Counted from the first letter of the stretch, positions 47,547-61,469 are shown. The stretch: DNA of 64,000 nucleotides from Ulota crispa (GCA_963920765.1 OY987244.1:18518358-18582357); one strand, 5' to 3'. Notes: generated by a model not told the origin, from the sequence alone. Translations and numbers: made by a program.

Positions 47547-47633
47547 GTTGAATATTAGTTACTGAAGTGTTAGATATCAGTTAGTGAAGTGTTAGATATT
47601 AGTTAGTGAAGTGTTAGATATTAATTAGTGAAG
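47547..47633. repeat. 22-bp tandem repeat, four units
   Basis: Units begin at 47547, 47569, 47591 and 47613. The consensus is GTTAGATATTAGTTAGTGAA followed by GT, with few changes per unit. Confidence 0.9.
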
Positions 47634-49376
47634 CTCAAATATTTCTCCAAATTGATTGGGTATGGTACTTGTAATTTGATAATAAAAAAGCAACCATTGA
47701 CCCTTAATTGCTATGGTATCTGAATTAAGTTGTAAAGGGTTTAAAATCATATAAGAAAGATCGCTTGATTATGATATGCAATTTTTTTTTTGTTGGAATT
47801 TAGCTTCTGCTTTGAGTTTCTATAATTGTTAGAACTAATTCTTGAAACAAAGTCCTATTTTCTTAACACAAACTCCCAAAAACATGTTGCCATGTACCCA
47901 TTATTTTAAAGAATGGACTTGACGCTTCAAGCATACTTGTGTAAATGTGAATCCTGATCTTGAACCTCCTAGACCAATCAAGGTTTGAGAAATTTTGAGG
48001 GACTTGGAGCTTGAAGAATCGTGTGAAGCACGGTTTGGAGAGATTTTTAAGCTTCATAGCTATCATTTTTCATTTACTATTTTCAACCAATTATTAGAAA
48101 ATACTACCCAGAATTATATGATATAGACCTTAATTTTCAAAAAACATGGCTAAGAGTTTCACAACTCAATTTCATTTTATTTTTTTGCATTTTTACAAGC
48201 TAATAATACATTGTCAATTGGTTCTCCTTGAACGTTTGTGTGAAACCATAAGGACATTTGCATCTATACTGCAAAAAACCGGCTTGGAGAGGCTTTTGGA
48301 TAAAAAGGGAGCCATTTAATGCATGGACTTGCCCATACATTCTCTTTGGCATGGTAATTTTGCATTTTATTGGTGCACAACAACTCTTGCAAACATCATC
48401 TTTCTTTTACAAAAACAAGATAATAAATCAATGTTGAATAATCTATTTGCTATTGCAAGCAAGGAGACTTGTTTGTTAAAAGTTGAGATACCTAGTTGGA
48501 TAGGTGGGGGGAAACAAGTGGACAACACTAGAAACAAGAAACATTGACTTTCTTAGTGAGGAAGCTTTTGATGTCGAGTGGAGATGCCCTAAGACCAAAT
48601 GGTCTACTTGTAAACCAATCAAGAGTTTGAAGGTGTATAGGGACAAAGGGGGGGTGCATGGCTTAGGTTAGATGGCATGCCTTTATGTAGGGCCAAGATA
48701 AAAATCTCAACTTTTTCACTGGCCAGAAATTGTGAGAGTTTAGGATATTTACCAACATGGATTGAATTTGGGAATTTTGAATTTAAATTCAAACCTTGAG
48801 ACCCTAGTTTGGTCCAAAACTCTAGAAATAGATACCATTGAATAACACTAAATAGGTGGTAAATTATTACACTCACCCTGGTTTGTAAAAACAATGACTG
48901 ATTTTGTCACTCCGGTCCCACCATACGGCGTGCCATCCAACCTCAGCCCACGGACATGGGTCCTCAAATTCCATAATTCAAGGGAGTCAGCTGGTCCACT
49001 TTGTCCAAGGTGAGTCGACTGTGGTACTTGATTGATAGCAACACTCCAAATCAAAAAAGTCTGGCTGGTGTGCTTGACCAAGTTTAAGTTATGGGAGAAA
49101 ATTTAGGCCTTGAAAGACGCGACGAACAATGAAGACCGAGGGACATGATCACTTGTTAAATTATGACAGGCTCTGCAATCAGGCAGGTAGTAACTCAATT
49201 CCACAAATCCCTGGACACCTGGAGAATTGTGCGACATGCAACAACTTGTTCAGGAGATGCAGTGGCCATTGCTGTGCCAAATCCTGCATCCTGTCCTGCA
49301 CATTTTCATTGTGATGTTACGGTTATAGGGGGCTTTGATGGCCTTGGAAAAACAACCCAATCCATTAAGGTAGGAG
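47634..49376. other. Intergenic DNA with a foldback fragment
   Basis: The stretch near 48765-48860 (TTTGAATTTAAATTCAAACC, GAATAACAC) resembles one arm of the family G foldbacks. The part 48890-49350 is less AT-rich with frames up to 95 codons, none recognised. Confidence 0.35.
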
Positions 49377-49694
49377 GCTTGAACTCCGTTAGGGCATTGA
49401 TTTCGCTCACCTCTCTAAATGATCTCCGTCAGTACATGTCTTATTCATAACCTTTTCATAATGTACAATGAACATACATTTGGAGGTGCACCATTTTAGA
49501 ATTCTATGACCTTTCCACTTTAAAATTTCATAACTAATTCCACATTGTACTAAAAAATACAAAATAATTTGAGTAAGATGCCAATTCCCTCTTGTCTTTC
49601 AAGGAAAATTTACTGAAAAATATTTTAAGAAGTTCCACCACCCCAGAATTCAGTTTCAGCTCTTAGATGGTCGGTTTACGAGCCTCTTACCTTA
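49377..49694. mobile_element. MITE family C, copy 2
   Basis: The ends are TAAGGTAGGAGGC and, inverted, GCCTCTTACCTTA. The interior is collinear with 11137-11467. No target duplication is fixed beyond the TA-rich edges. Confidence 0.7.
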
Positions 49695-49842
49695 CCCTTC
49701 TTTTTTCCATAAATGTGCAGCTCAAGTGGTATCCACAACATGGATATCAATATAATTAGGGTAAGGTTAAAACTGATGCTTTTGACCATTTTTTCCCCTT
49801 TTTGTTGGATTCTTGTGAAATTTGGAGTGGGTATGTGTTATA

Positions 49843-49966
49843 ACAAAAGGAAACCATGGTCAAAGTTACAAAAAGTTGACAAAGATTGTGACTTAATCTA
49901 CAATATATTGTAGATTAGGTCACAATCTTTGTCAACTTTTTGTAGATTCGACCATGGTTACCTTGT
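49843..49966. repeat. Short hairpin, arms ~58 bp
   Basis: The left arm (AAAAGTTGACAAAGATTGTG, then ATCTACAATAT) pairs with the right arm (ATTGTAGAT, then CACAATCTTTGTCAACTTTT); ACCATGGT lies near both outer ends. The loop is minimal. It may be a small MITE or a fold-back precursor. Confidence 0.8.
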
Positions 49967-51520
49967 AGTTTGATTACTAGATTTAAGGCTTAGAAATTTT
50001 AGAGCAATCCAGGTTACACATCATAAGTTATATGTCCAAAAAATTACAGTTTTTTTGGTATGATGAGTAGTAAGTTTTTGTAACTGGGGACAATTTTTTT
50101 TTTAAACAATTACCCCAGTGATGAGGGCCGTGGTGAAGGGAAAGGAAGTAGATGTCCACCTAAATGGGTAGACAACAAGCACCTTTCAAAGCCTCTCTCG
50201 GTTGATATAAACAATGTGCACCCCTCGAAGTCAACAATTGAATGATGAAGTTTTTGCATCACCTTGTACGAATAATTTACCTATAAACTTGAATATTTTC
50301 ACATATACTCTTGACACACTAGGCCACAAGTCACACGAACACATGATTTGACTTACAAATTTGAGAACTTAGTTTCTCTCCTTCTAGCAACATCCAAGGA
50401 TAGGTTGTTATCATCTTGCCAATTGGTAATGTTGTAGGGTCTACGATGTCAAGCTAGATACAAAAAACCTCCCCATTAGGTCGTTAGAGGGATGTTTTGC
50501 TTTTTCAAAAACTCTCAGTTTTTAGTGGTTTTGGACGCAAAACCATACAGGACTTCGCGGGTTACATGGATTTAATCCATATGTCAGTCGGTATGAGGGT
50601 TAACTTTGTGCAAGGAATCGGCACAGCTGTACTTTGTATCTAAATTCTCAAAAGGTGCAGCATCTCCATGTTGGCAAGGGCCCCAAGTGTTGATACAAAA
50701 AATTTCAGCTCTAAAGAAAAGGACCACCAATAGCAATTAGAGCAAGGAGGGCATTTTAACCTCTGAACGGCCCATTGGCCATCTCTAGCCACATGTACGG
50801 CCATATATATAGCCATATTTGAGCTGCTCGGAGGGCTTTCCAAAAAAAATTATGCACCAACCATCGTACAACCCTTCAATATGTATGATTGTAACACTTA
50901 ATTTCCAACTAATTCAAACTTCTGAATATTGATTGCGACCGTATTTGGTACCGTATCTCTAGAGCCCAAGGACCCTTCAGGGGTTAACCGTATTCTTCAC
51001 ATTAGCCTCTCACCACGGCAGGGGACGAAACATATCAAAAGATATTACCTGCCCGGTGTACGTGTGATACCTGGCAAGGTGAGGGGTTACTGGTATTGGA
51101 GCTCTTCCCTGCAATGAAATCTTATGTACTTCCAATCACTATGCGTTATACAATAATTTACATTAAACTACATAACTTGTATAGCAGTAATCCAGTTTGT
51201 TTTAAAAGTAAAAAAACTATTCTGGCCCATTGTAATCGCACTGTAAAATAGAAGAGCTTCCTGTTAAGAACAAAGTGACAGCTCGCCCCATTACAATGAT
51301 TCGTTAAATGATACCCTGGCTAAGAAAGAACAGTCACTAACATCCTCAACATCTAGCATTTTTCTAATTTGTGACACGCATTTTTTACCCAAGTACCTGT
51401 ACTGTTTTGTTTTATAATTTAAAAAAATTAAGAGCATAGTATATATGAAAATGAAACCAAGCACTCATAGTTTTCCACTCATGTCAAAAAAACCAGGCAC
51501 CATTCTACTGTTCATCTAGT
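49967..51520. other. SPY downstream region
   Basis: No gene is recognised. The last few hundred bases before 51520 should contain the SPY 3' untranslated region. A less AT-rich patch lies at 50930-51115. Confidence 0.4.
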
Positions 51521-54500
51521 TCAAAAACTTCCAGGGTGCAGGGTTGGATCGGGAGAACTGGAGCTCCGTTTCTGGAGCTTGGCGCGTGTCTCGCCCACGC
51601 TGTTGCCCTCTGTGGTGGACAAGGTTGAAGTGGGCGAAGGCGTAGTGGCTGTGATGGCACCAACTGCAGCAGAGCCAGCCTCCTTCATTGGCAAATCGGC
51701 GACATCCCCAGTGTTGCTTGCCGAGCGGGTTGTTATGAGAGCCTCATTGCTTTCTGGTTCTTTCGTTGTCTCCAAGGAAAGATCTCCATCACAGTACCGA
51801 TGCCACAATCGCCGGTAGATTTCCTCAAGCCCCTTGACAAAATTGGGACCATCGCAAAGGTGTGATTTCAGCATCTTCTCACGAAGTCCCAATCGTAAAC
51901 TGGCAAGGGCAGAAATATTTGATGCTAATTCTACTGCTTTGTCTATGTAGCCGTCCTCCGTCTTCACTACGAGGTTTTCCAGGCCTGCACAGCCGAGAAT
52001 AAACAAACATATATGCTATAAGGACAAAACCTTGGTTTGATAAAGACAGCTCCACACTCCTAACACGTGATCCCTAGTACTCAAATGGCCAAAAGCAGCT
52101 GCTGCCATAGTTATTTAGAAAGCTTCACTGAAGGTAACAAACTATATCAATAGTAAGCAGAAACCATACCCTAGATTTCTGAACAGTAACGTGTTTCAAA
52201 AGTAAATATGATTGAGGGTGAACTTCCAAAGTGAAGTTTTTATTTTTAGCTTAACCCTTAAAGGACCATATGGCATAGTATATACGCTGCTGTATAATTG
52301 GCATTTGCTAACAAAAAGAAGTTTTAATTTGGGATTTCCAGTAGCTCACTAGAACGGCTTTGATCTATTCTCCAACTTCTTTGTTGATCTCAACTGTAGT
52401 AAAGGTGTGAATCTAGTCCAAATACAAGAAAAACACCTCATATTCTACTGGTCGCACCGGCACGCTATGTCCTTTAAGGGTTAAGCACTCCGGGTTGACA
52501 TTGTTGATGGTAACCGAGGAAGGAAGCTAATGGTATTAGTGTACGTACCAACTTGATGCAGGAGTGTGACACCCACATTGTGAGCATGCACCTTCCCAGC
52601 CATTGATATACAGGGTACACCCATGTAGAGCGACTCACATGTGGTGGTTGTACCTGCATATGGAAATGTGTCCAAACTGCACGGGAGAAAACAGTCGATC
52701 AGAGATTTCTTCGTATCGTCTTCAAATATCTTATCTAAACATGTGGTTAATCTCATCCATACACATTCTTTCGGATGTCAGTCCTTGTCAACGAGGAATA
52801 AAGGTTAGCCCCGGAGGGTACAGTGCAATAAAAATTTGTTTTCAGATAATCTTACGCAAGTAAGAAGGAAGAGCACCTTATATCCATAAGGGAATATGCT
52901 TGCATATGATCATGATTCAAAAGAATCAACGGTAGCAAGTCTACTCGAAGTGATTCGACGCCGAGTTCCTCGAGCTTTGCCAGAAAGCCCTCTCTAACGC
53001 TGTCGCAGCAGAAAGGCTTGCACTTCACCACGAGCCGCGAACTAGGAACCTTACACAGTATCCTTGCCCACACTCGTAGTACACGTGGCGTCATCTGCAA
53101 AAGAAATTACAATTGAGCATTGTTCGTTGTCACATCACAATGAGGATTCGGTGCACGCAGGAGATAAAAAAGCTGCGCTGATGTTACATAGCAAAACGTA
53201 ATGCCGAGATGTTTTTATAGGCGTTATCTATCTTCCATAAGGCTCTTGTTTGCGCGTCAAGTGCTTTTAGAACTTAATAAGCAGAGATTCGTTTCTAAAT
53301 TGCCCTACCTAGACTAGTCTACGCCAGAGCGGTTAATCGCACCACGTGCGTTGCAGATACTACCTTACCCCGTATGTATAGCCGTTAGATATTATGTTTT
53401 AAGATCCCCATTGAGCGAGGTAAAACCGAGACTTACGAATCCAGAACAAAGACGATCAGATTGCAGGATACACTTTGTGGAATGTATTTCTTACCTTGGC
53501 AAGATTGTTAAAGCTACCAAAAGTAATAAACCCGTTGCTGAGAGCAGGTGTAGGAGCAACAGGTCCAGCCTCTGGAGATGGGGTGTAGCACAAGAAACAG
53601 CCTGGTAACCTTATGAGCTCCTCGACATGCCTACAATGCCCAACAATGCCTGTTATAGACTACATGCAGAATGTCGCTTAGAAGAAAAAGTGTAATTCCA
53701 AGACAAATGCATCAGTACTACACAGAAAAAGTCAGCTTACTTCTGTGTAGTGGCTGGTGGATCTGCCAACGCATCTGTGAAACGGTAGTCAATGGTTGGT
53801 AAACCAGTACTGTTGGGATATCCGATCCAAGTTGCCTAAATCAACAGAAGAAACCAAGAGGTCAGTTAAAAGGCTCAACCAGACAGGAAATAAGATAGTC
53901 AAATATCAACACAATATTCACAGATTTAAGGGTCATCTTCGTTCAAAACGACAATACTGCTGTCTCCAGAATCCAGAAAATCTTCTAGGTTTACATATAT
54001 TACTTGACATCTGAATAATGACGTTCAGAAATGTAAGCACCTGCACAGGAGCAGGTCGGCATGCCATGACCCCCAGGCGGTTATTAGCCGTATGCCCAGT
54101 AAGCTCCACAAGGATATCAATCATGTCTTCTCGGACCATGCCAGCCACCTTCTTTTCATCGGTACCATAAACATCTCTCCAAGTACCACCTTTCTTAAGC
54201 ACCATGTCCTTGAATCGCTGTGATTTTGCATCCGTCTGAGACAGATCAACGATAAGAACTGAGTGTGAAAACACATTGCAGTGCATTATACTTCATTACA
54301 ATATAGCTGTGAAGTGGTTCCAAGAAGAACAGAGTGCAACCTAAAGCGCACTAATGCCGTTACGGCTACTCAGTGCCAACTTAAGTGGAGGCAGATCAGA
54401 GCATGAAGAATGTGGCACACCTTGACAACTGCAGAATACACCACTAGGTGATAATTAGTGTAGTCGTGGTGCACCAGAGGAGCTTCAATAAAGTAAGACA

Positions 54501-57500
54501 CAGAATGAGTGAAGTAGTCAGGGGATATGTAGCCAATTCTCAATGGCCGATCTCGTTCTTTCGAATTACTCCAAGTAGAAAAGTCGGGATAGAGTCGATT
54601 AAAGCGCTTTCCCCAATCCCTGAAGGCACATGAAACTTGACTCAGAGAGGAGAAGTAGAAGATTCAGGTACTTCGCTCAAGTCCTTCAAACAATAGCAAC
54701 AAACCCAGTCCGATGATTAAGAAAACCTGACGAATATTATAGAAACATATCAAAGTTTCTTGCCAGTTCACGATTGGCAGCCAAATGCAGTAAAGGTTTG
54801 AGTCTAAATGTATCTCCAGGAACAATGACGCAAATTTGGTCTACCACGGGAAAGTGTCATTTAAAGTATAAAGCTACTATATCGCATTTCCCACCTCGTT
54901 TTATTTGTACCCAAATTCCTAGCCAAGTCGTGGTACAACCTCTACGGGTGACGACTGTTCAAGGCCAAAGTTGAAAGTACCTGTGAGCGTTGTACAGTTT
55001 ATCATCATCACCCTCATAGATGTAATTCATAGCCAGAAGACGATTCTGAAATTCCAGAGGTGGCAAGCATTAGACCACGTGCCACTAGTAGAAACAACAC
55101 GGTTAAAAAAAAAAGTATGTTGATATGGACAGGGACATTACAGATAGTTATTTGTACCTGACCCGCATTCCTTGAGTCTGGGTCAATGAGCAAACAACGC
55201 TCATATGCCTCGATGGCAAGGGGAATGTTCCCCGCGTCCCGGTGCAACACACCTGCACGACATTTGCACACACGTTGATGAGGAATGCCACTTTAATTGC
55301 AGGCAAAGATTAATTATTATACAGGCTACCATGTCTACCTTAATTAAGTAAGAGACAAAAACAACACTAAATTTACCAAATCTCTGGCAACAATACATAA
55401 TCACGAGGCATAACATTGGCTACAATCTCTTGGATACTGTAACAGTGTTACTACTAATCTGCAGTAAAGATTGAATGTCAAGAGTACCATGAAGCCAGAA
55501 AATGAGAACCTTCTAAAAGTGTTTAAACAAAGAGACTAGCAAGCATACCCAGATTGTTGTAGGCTTCAGCATATGAAGGATTCGCCAAAATTGCCTTCTC
55601 GATCATACTAGCAGCAGAGTCCATCTTTCCCTGGTCATAACATACGCACATGATAATTCAATAAATCTCATAATTTCGATTACCTCCATCACCTTCATCT
55701 TACTCATTCAATGCATCAGCTTGCTGGACTTCTGGCAGCAAACAGAAGTCCTTCAGAAGAGAGGGACGTCGTGAAAGAACGGACAGAGTACATGCCGACA
55801 GAAAAACTCACTCACTACGTAAAATAAATAGTGGATGTTTAACAGAAGCGCAAGCCGGGCTTAATACTCTTCCAACGTTGAATGTCGTACCTGGACAGTG
55901 TACACAACTCCAAGATTGTTGAGCGACTGAGAAAAGTTGGGCTTTATTTGCAGTGCCATCTGTATTGTGTTGCAACATAAAAAGTCAATTAAGTGATTCG
56001 TGAAACCCAAGTTTTAGAACAAATGTAAACAAAGACCAGCCAAGGAACCAAAGTGTGAAACCCCTGAAGAAAGATTTGAGATCACAGACAAATGCTAACA
56101 CAATTAATCAATTTCAATTATACTCGAGACAAATAAGCACATCTATTCACTGGCGAATAATGATGATGGGACCGAATCTAAGTACCAACCCCCCACTGTT
56201 ATACAAGCAGAACCATTAACAGATAAAACCGTCAAAATCTTCCAGCACTCCAACATGAACTAGATAACCGTAACTTACTCTCAGTTAAGTAATCCCACCT
56301 GATAACATTCAACGGCTCTATCAAGATTGTCACGGTCCTTGTAAATGACACCCAGATTGTTGCAAGCTTCTGCACAGAGAGGATTGAAATGCAGCCCCAG
56401 CTCGTACATCACCACAGCCTGTGGAGTAATGCTTGTTAGAATAGACTAAGACAAGCAATGACCCATTCGACCACAGCTGCTCTCACGAACTAGATTTATA
56501 AACACCGGTTGTAGTGATATGATCATAATTTTTTCACAACAAAACATGTGTCAGAAATACATAACAGCTGAAGGCATCATACATCTGAAGTGGAATTGAA
56601 AAATTACCATGTCAAATTTAAGCAGTTCCCCATATGCAACCCCTAAGTTGTACATAGCATCCGCATAGTGCCAGTTATAAAGAAGGGCTTTCTTATAGCA
56701 TGCAACCCCTTGATGGATGTCTCCCTCAATCTTGACCTGCATCATGATTATCCATTTAAAATTTTGCAACATGCTGCCTGTTCAGTTTAAGTCAGAACAA
56801 TACTGTAAGCCATAGAAAAAAGGTAGCTCCACAGAAAAAATTGGATTCACTCGTTCAAACATTGTAAATGATGCTGGAATCACCACCTACTTCACAACCA
56901 CAGTAGTTTCTTACCTTGGTGCCGAGATCAGTCAAGGCGATGGCCATGTTGTTTTTAGCAATTTCAAAATTGGGGGACACCGCCAAGCACCTGTTCGGTA
57001 AAGTTGCACAAAACACAGCATAGTATTTCAATTTCTAGGGGAACATGTCATTCCCGTTGGAGGATTATGCGTCAGGACTTATGAACTTACAACAGATAAT
57101 TTACGGAGAAAACCAATAAATGCATCAGATAGAAAGTTCAAAAGAAAACATAGTTTGTTTATGATGAACACACCTTTCATAACAGGCAATGGCAGCATCC
57201 AAATCACCACGATTCTTGAAGATTACGCCCATGTTACAGTAGGCCTCTGCATACATTGGTCTATGCACGGCTGCATTTTCATAACAATTTAAAGCCATAT
57301 CGTACTGCATCATCTCCGAGTAGACCACGCCCAAATTGTAATATGCTGGCTGCAATGATTGACAAACGTGTCACCATACAAGCTCTTGATTAATGATCAC
57401 GGTTATTCACCAGTACTATATTCCCAAAGTAAATGACATAAATCATTGCAGATCCGTCCTAAAACAAGCTCAGGATCAGACCGACGAAGTCAAATCAACA

Positions 57501-58814
57501 CAAAACTCAGGATTGGCCAAGAACAAGGTCAACTTACAGCGTACCGGCTGTCTGCCTTCAGAGCATCGTAGTACTTCGCCAGGCCCTCTTGTACATGGCC
57601 TGATAGCTTCAAGCTTGTACCTAGGTCAGTGAGCACAATCGCAAGATTTTCTGAAGCTGCCTTGTAAGTGGGATCTGCCACTAAAGCCTTGCGGTATGCC
57701 TGGGTGATTCCAACGAACAGCATGATCAATACAATCGACCCATTATTAAAAAAAAACACAAGTTCCACCATTAAGATGACGTTCAGCAGGGAAGAGACTG
57801 AAATTCACATTTAGACAGCAGGGTGGAAACATTAATGCTTCAAAACATTAAAAATATCGGCTAAGTGCCCTTAGAACAACAATATCATCTGACAAACTGG
57901 CCAGGTAAGTCAAGTTCAATATAGAAGATACCTCTGCTGCTTCTAGCAAGTGGCCCTCCTCTTTGTACAGAATTCCACAATGCGTCAGAGCGCAAGCATT
58001 CTGAGCATCAAGCAGCAAAGCATTTGCAAAGCATTCAAATGCTTGTCGAGGAAGATTCAGGCTTTGCAGGCAAATTCCTTTTCCAACATGAGCTTCCACG
58101 TTTTGTGGTTCCACCTCCAAAATGCTGTCATATAATGCCAACGCATCTGCAGGATTGAGCATGATAATCAGGCAAACCACACCGTAATGCTTTCCAGTAG
58201 GGACTTCAGTCTATTTTTTTTGAAACAAAGTAACTAAACATATATATAACATCAAAACTGAAGATTGTAGAACATCTACGATACAAAGTACAATTAATAT
58301 GGCTTTCGGATCACACTATGCAATAATTCTCATAATGAGTTTTCAAACATGTTAAGCATCTAACAGCGAAGAGAGTTTAACAACATCATTTTGTTTAAAT
58401 TTAAGTAAAAAAAAACTTCTGGCAAAAACTTGTAAATGGACCCAAAAAATTTATGCCCACACTTCACGGCTAGAAAACAGTGAAAAGAGCAAGATGAGAC
58501 AAATGACAGGACTAAAAGTGTCAATTGATATACATACCAGAAATCTTGTTTCGAGATCTAAGAACAGTTGCAAATGAAAGGGCATCCTTTCCTGGACCCT
58601 TTTGACCAGCAGGAATAGTAGGAACGGATAAATTCTGCTCAACAGGTAATCCCATATTTCCATCATTGATCAAGGATCCTGATGAAGGCCGTCTCTTCAA
58701 CCGGTGATTGTCAATGGCTGCTTCTCTTTCCCGAACCCCATTTGTTTGCTGCGGCTGCACAACAACTTGAGACTCTGGCAGAGCCACTCCAGGCCCCATG
58801 CCATTGGATTTCAT
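51521..58814 (-). CDS. SPY: SPINDLY, O-fucosyltransferase (18 coding exons)
   Basis: GT41-family protein O-fucosyltransferase with N-terminal TPRs; in Arabidopsis it modifies DELLA repressors and clock proteins in nucleus and cytosol. Coding exons, in transcript order: 58814-58538, 58146-57932, 57699-57538, 57349-57174, 56990-56915, 56736-56608, 56418-56299, 55959-55891, 55630-55549, 55252-55158, 55045-54981, 54619-54421, 54235-54041, 53835-53741, 53630-53495, 53094-52877, 52676-52549, 51984-51521. All are GT-AG and in phase, total 2,901 nt, 966 aa (Arabidopsis 914). TPRs span ~95-465 (AEAYCNMGVIFKNRGDLDAA). The catalytic part has RIGYISPDYFTHSVSYF, VELTGHTANN, GSFNNLAK (ending at 697), VVKCKPFCCD, DTFPYAGTTTTCES and VHAHNVG. 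The N-terminus holds RLKRRPSSGS. The last ~100 residues are Ser/Thr-rich. The start is the Met of MKSNGMGPG. Confidence 0.95.
52251..52484 (-). mobile_element. MITE family F, full copy in last SPY intron
   Basis: The inverted ends are TTAACCCTTAAAGGAC and GTCCTTTAAGGGTTAA. It is the reverse-oriented and most complete relative of 31302-31490 and 45331-45520. It lies wholly within the intron 51985-52548. The target is probably TAA or TTA, but the palindromic edge hides the exact duplication. Confidence 0.8.
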
Positions 58815-58847
58815 TGTATTCTGAGTCTCATCTCCCAACCTCCGCAG

Positions 58848-60345
58848 CCTAAACACAATATCTCTTGTTAGTTAGGTACTGCTCGTAAAGCCAGCAAAAT
58901 CGCTCAAAAATAACATGCAATTTGAAACAAGGGCCTCAATCAAAACCATCTAAAATTACTATAAACCTAACAAATACTCTTGATTCGAAATAAAATTCAG
59001 CCACACAGTTGATCTATGCCACAGGTGTTCAGTCAACCCTCATTATTATAACCACTCAGACTTGTCATAAACTATCAGATGCAAACACTCCTCACATGCC
59101 ATACTGATCTACTGAATAGGTGATTGCGTATAGTTCTGCTGTTGCAAGACTTGCTGGATCAGGAATAGTTGCAAGTGCTCCCATGCATAGAACTATACTT
59201 TGGAATGTAAAATAGAAATAAATATGAACGAGAGCCAACTAAGTGACAAGGACTCAAAAGGTAAAACCAACTTCAAGTCAATGCAAAATTAACACAGAAG
59301 ACGCCCCCGCAAAACCACCTTTCTGATAGCAAATAAACACACAAAAAGGACCTAGATATGGCATACAATAGAAAATAGATTGCACAATTTAGGGTAATAA
59401 TCAACAAAAATAAGCATGATACTTGGATAATTACCTACTCACAGTCCAAGTATTGCTGAAGACAAGCATACTCAATAAAATCTACGAAACACTAACTAAG
59501 GTTTGCGCTTGCGCCAAGAAGCCTTCAGGCTCCAACGACTATTGCGCACATTGTCACATACTTTCTCTACTCCTAGAGTCCATCTCTCAACCCCAATCAT
59601 CTACAAGCTTTGAAACCACCTGCACTACTTTAAATTATAAGACCATGCTCTTTTAGTAGAAAATTGACTAATTTAGAGGTTCAAAAATTAAGCTAACATT
59701 TGGTTAAAAAAGCAGACATAGATTTCCGACAAAGTCCCTTAACTCCAAAAGGACCGAAACGTCATGAATTTGATAATGACCAATTCTATTGATAACACTG
59801 TGAAAAGTACAATTCAGACAGATTCGTATATCACCAGAATCAATGAGGAATATTGCATGTGTTGGTCAAATAATGAATAAAAAGATAGAATAAAGAAACC
59901 TAATCAGTACTGCTAATATCTTTTTTTAAACGTCTAAATTCAGGCCTTTTGATTCTTTAGGGGTTAAGCCTCCACAGACGTGAGTACATGAAAACGAAAC
60001 ATCAACCTTCCTCACCAATAAGCAAAAAAACAAGGAGTAGATATTCAGTGAAACCATTCCTTCCACATGACCGCAGAAACACAATGCATTGAAAAGCAAT
60101 ATAACGATAACAAGAAAAACAAGGGTGTCATGTACACAAAAAGAGCGTCAAAACAAAAGCCTTTCGCCTGCTCCCTGGCTATTTAATTTGAAAGAGACTG
60201 TGGACCAGTGTCCAATGATTTCCAAACGGGAAGAAAGACAGTAGAGACAAATAAAAAAGGAGAAATAATTCTAATGATAATTCAAAAAACAGATACATAT
60301 ACATCAAATCTGATCAGCATGAACGCAGTCAAAATTTGTACTCAC
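58848..60345 (-). other. Long leader intron of SPY
   Basis: The first coding exon begins after an acceptor at 58849-58850 (GTGTTTAG) and a good donor (GCAG then GTGAG) lies at 60345-60344. The intron is therefore ~1.5 kb, entirely in the 5' untranslated region. No gene or element is recognised inside. Confidence 0.7.
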
Positions 60346-60690
60346 CTGCACGGGCTCCAAGAAGCGCCACTGAACCGCAGCAACGAAAAAATCACGTAGA
60401 TCTCCCCGAACTCCAAAACCCTAAATGTCAGCACGCGTGATTCCAACGCACGTTCGTCATAGAATTTCGGCTCCAACAATCACCCGAGTGCTTCTACTCG
60501 TGCAATCCAATCCCGACAATAGCCCGGAGCATGCGCTGCCGGCGCCTCTCAACGGATGGTAAGGGAACACCATGACCACTACATTAACGATCTCGGAAAA
60601 ACTCGAAAGACAAATCGGCTGATCTCCACTCCACTTCACTCCACTCTACTCTAATCCCGCCTTTTTCCACTGCACTTCAAACTATACACA
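60346..60690 (-). promoter_or_regulatory. Probable SPY leader exon with a 60-codon upstream ORF
   Basis: This is the untranslated exon upstream of the leader intron; its 5' edge is approximate. If transcription starts near 60660-60700, an upstream ORF from ATG 60639 to a stop at 60457 lies inside it (begins MKWSGDQPIC, 60 aa) and closes well before the SPY Met. Such a frame can lower translation of the main protein. Both transcription start and use of the uORF are inferred. Confidence 0.5.
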
Positions 60691-61469
60691 CAGAGCTACG
60701 AAAAAAGGGTTTAGCATCTGCAATACAGCACCAAATTGTGAACTTTGACAATCAACGGACGGAGAATCCAGTGCCGCAAATGAATGACTGGTTTGAAATG
60801 GTAGAATGTGATTGTGTTGACGCCAACGTTTCTTTCCGTGAGGGAGGGCGATGGCCGTGGCGTGGCCAGAGATCGAGCAAGAGCGAAGCGAGAGAGAAGC
60901 AATTGAGCTGCCGCAAACCCTAAACTTTGGCCTTAATGGTGACCGGACGAGCCGGTTAATCCCGCGTTGACTGCATGGAAGAATTGATAGGGCTACCGGA
61001 GTTTTGTCTCTTTCTGGGATATTTCGGCTCAAAAGTGGGTGTTTTCTCTGGAAAAAGTGAAACTTTGGGGGTGTTCCCAAAATCCAAAGTCCCCTCTTAT
61101 TTGCATTATTGATTATTCAACAAAAGTCTGCACATCTGTTCACACTGGCTGCTATCTAAGAGGGAGACTATTTTGCAGCTGTGAAGAGTCAAACAATCAA
61201 ACAAATATGTATGTTCTAATGGAAAAAGAAATCTGTGTCCTATAGTGCATGACATTTATAACCAATAATTATTGGCCCAACCAGAAATACTAAAGCACAA
61301 CACATATATTCATTAGCTCAAAAATAATTCCACCACTAAGTGGGACAAATCGTAAGCTTCATCTTGGTAGACTCAAATTTTTAATAACTTTTTTTTTGAC
61401 AAAATTTTAAACTAGCCACTTGAATTGTGAATTGTTGGTTATAGGTGTCATGCACCGTAAGTTCCCATA
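60691..61469. other. SPY promoter region
   Basis: The region 60700-61060 is less AT-rich and is the likely SPY promoter. A 132-codon minus-strand frame at 60682-61080 is not recognised as a protein. Beyond 61100 the DNA is AT-rich. Confidence 0.4.

Noticed and set aside
47547..47633. Possible CRISPR-like repeat array
   Set aside because: The 22-bp units are directly adjacent with no spacers and the host is a plant; it is a plain tandem repeat.
48890..49350. Less AT-rich stretch with frames up to 95 codons, possibly a gene fragment
   Set aside because: No recognisable domain on either strand; left as unassigned.
60682..61080. 132-codon minus-strand ORF upstream of SPY
   Set aside because: No recognisable domain, overlaps the inferred promoter and does not join in frame to SPY exons.
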